DNA of 15,089 nt from CAHJXF01 sp964657795. GTDB taxonomy: Bacteria > Pseudomonadota > Gammaproteobacteria > Burkholderiales > Burkholderiaceae_D. The notes beneath the pieces were generated by a model. It saw only the letters and a list, made by a program, of their open reading frames with translations, was not told the DNA's origin and did no database searches. A program made the position numbers and the translations under genes. This document shows, one piece after another, positions 14,907-15,089 of this stretch; the first letter of the stretch is position 1, and each line of letters begins with the position of its first letter. Location of the stretch: the NCBI GenBank assembly GCA_964657795.1, contig CAZZWS010000091.1, positions 1 through 15,089 of the forward strand, read 5' to 3'.

Positions 14907-15089
14907 TCAGAACACGTGCATGAAGATCCAGAACAACGCACCCGACAAGAGGATCGCGGCTGGCAGCGTCAGGACCCACGCGAGGGCCAGGTTGCGGACC
15001 GTCGCCATCTGCAACCCGGCGCCGCTCGCGGCCATCGTCCCGGCCACGCCCGACGACAGCACATGGGTCGTCGACACCGGCAAGCCATA
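14907..15089 (-). CDS. inorganic phosphate transporter, PiT family (C-terminal part, cut by window edge)
   Basis: The last 60 residues of a PiT-family phosphate permease are encoded here; the rest lies beyond the window. The visible part contains the C-terminal PiT signature Gly-Leu-Pro-Val-Ser-Thr-Thr-His-Val-Leu-Ser-Ser-Gly-Val-Ala-Gly-Thr-Met, then Gly-Leu-Gln-Met-Ala-Thr-Val-Arg-Asn-Leu-Ala-Leu-Ala-Trp and a last transmembrane helix (about the final 22 residues). The stop codon is TCA on the plus strand at 14907-14909. PiT carriers take up metal-phosphate with protons across the inner membrane. The gene is convergent with ppk2, so uptake and polyphosphate use are neighbours, although they are not one transcript. 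Confidence 0.92.
   Translation of the reverse strand, partial: YGLPVSTTHVLSSGVAGTMAASGAGLQMATVRNLALAWVLTLPAAILLSGALFWIFMHVF

Overview
This is a GC-rich proteobacterial chromosome segment. Codon third positions are strongly G/C, pyridine-nucleotide transhydrogenase is split into three genes (pntAA-pntAB-pntB), and some genes have AGGAG-type ribosome binding sites. A betaproteobacterium is my best guess, but this is inference from style and gene content, not from a marker gene. No rRNA, tRNA, CRISPR array or insertion sequence is visible.

Region 1 (269-7305, minus strand) is a six-gene cluster, in transcription order: a phytanoyl-CoA dioxygenase-family (PhyH) oxygenase, a Tat-exported molybdenum hydroxylase large subunit (isoquinoline 1-oxidoreductase beta type), a class A FAD monooxygenase, an Asp/Glu racemase / maleate isomerase-fold protein, an alpha/beta hydrolase and a DUF1838 protein. 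The last four are 18-55 bp apart and look like one operon. The 230-bp gap before the FAD monooxygenase may hold its own promoter. The mixture of three oxygen-inserting enzymes, a hydrolase and a maleate-isomerase-fold enzyme resembles the logic of aromatic or N-heteroaromatic catabolism (compare nicotinate degradation). However, the maleate-isomerase homologue has lost both catalytic cysteines, and the iron-sulfur partner of the molybdenum enzyme is absent from the window. The substrate is unknown; this is the best candidate here for an undescribed pathway.

Region 2 (7306-7770) is the divergent intergenic region between the two main gene groups. It holds a plausible promoter/operator area next to the PhyH gene and an apparent antisense remnant of a D-2-hydroxyacid dehydrogenase gene.

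Region 3 (7771-13248, plus strand) is a redox-balance group: a succinate-semialdehyde dehydrogenase-like aldehyde dehydrogenase, the proton-translocating NAD(P) transhydrogenase subunits PntAA, PntAB and PntB, and a zinc alcohol dehydrogenase. The order suggests oxidation of an alcohol or aldehyde to an acid coupled to NADH/NADPH interconversion.

Region 4 (13249-15089) opens with about 285 bp of sequence without a recognisable gene, then a 5'-truncated SRAP (YedK/HMCES-like) gene remnant, a polyphosphate kinase 2 gene, and the convergent 3' end of a PiT-family phosphate transporter that runs off the window. The last two form a phosphate/polyphosphate pair. The first 268 bases of the window hold no gene I can identify.
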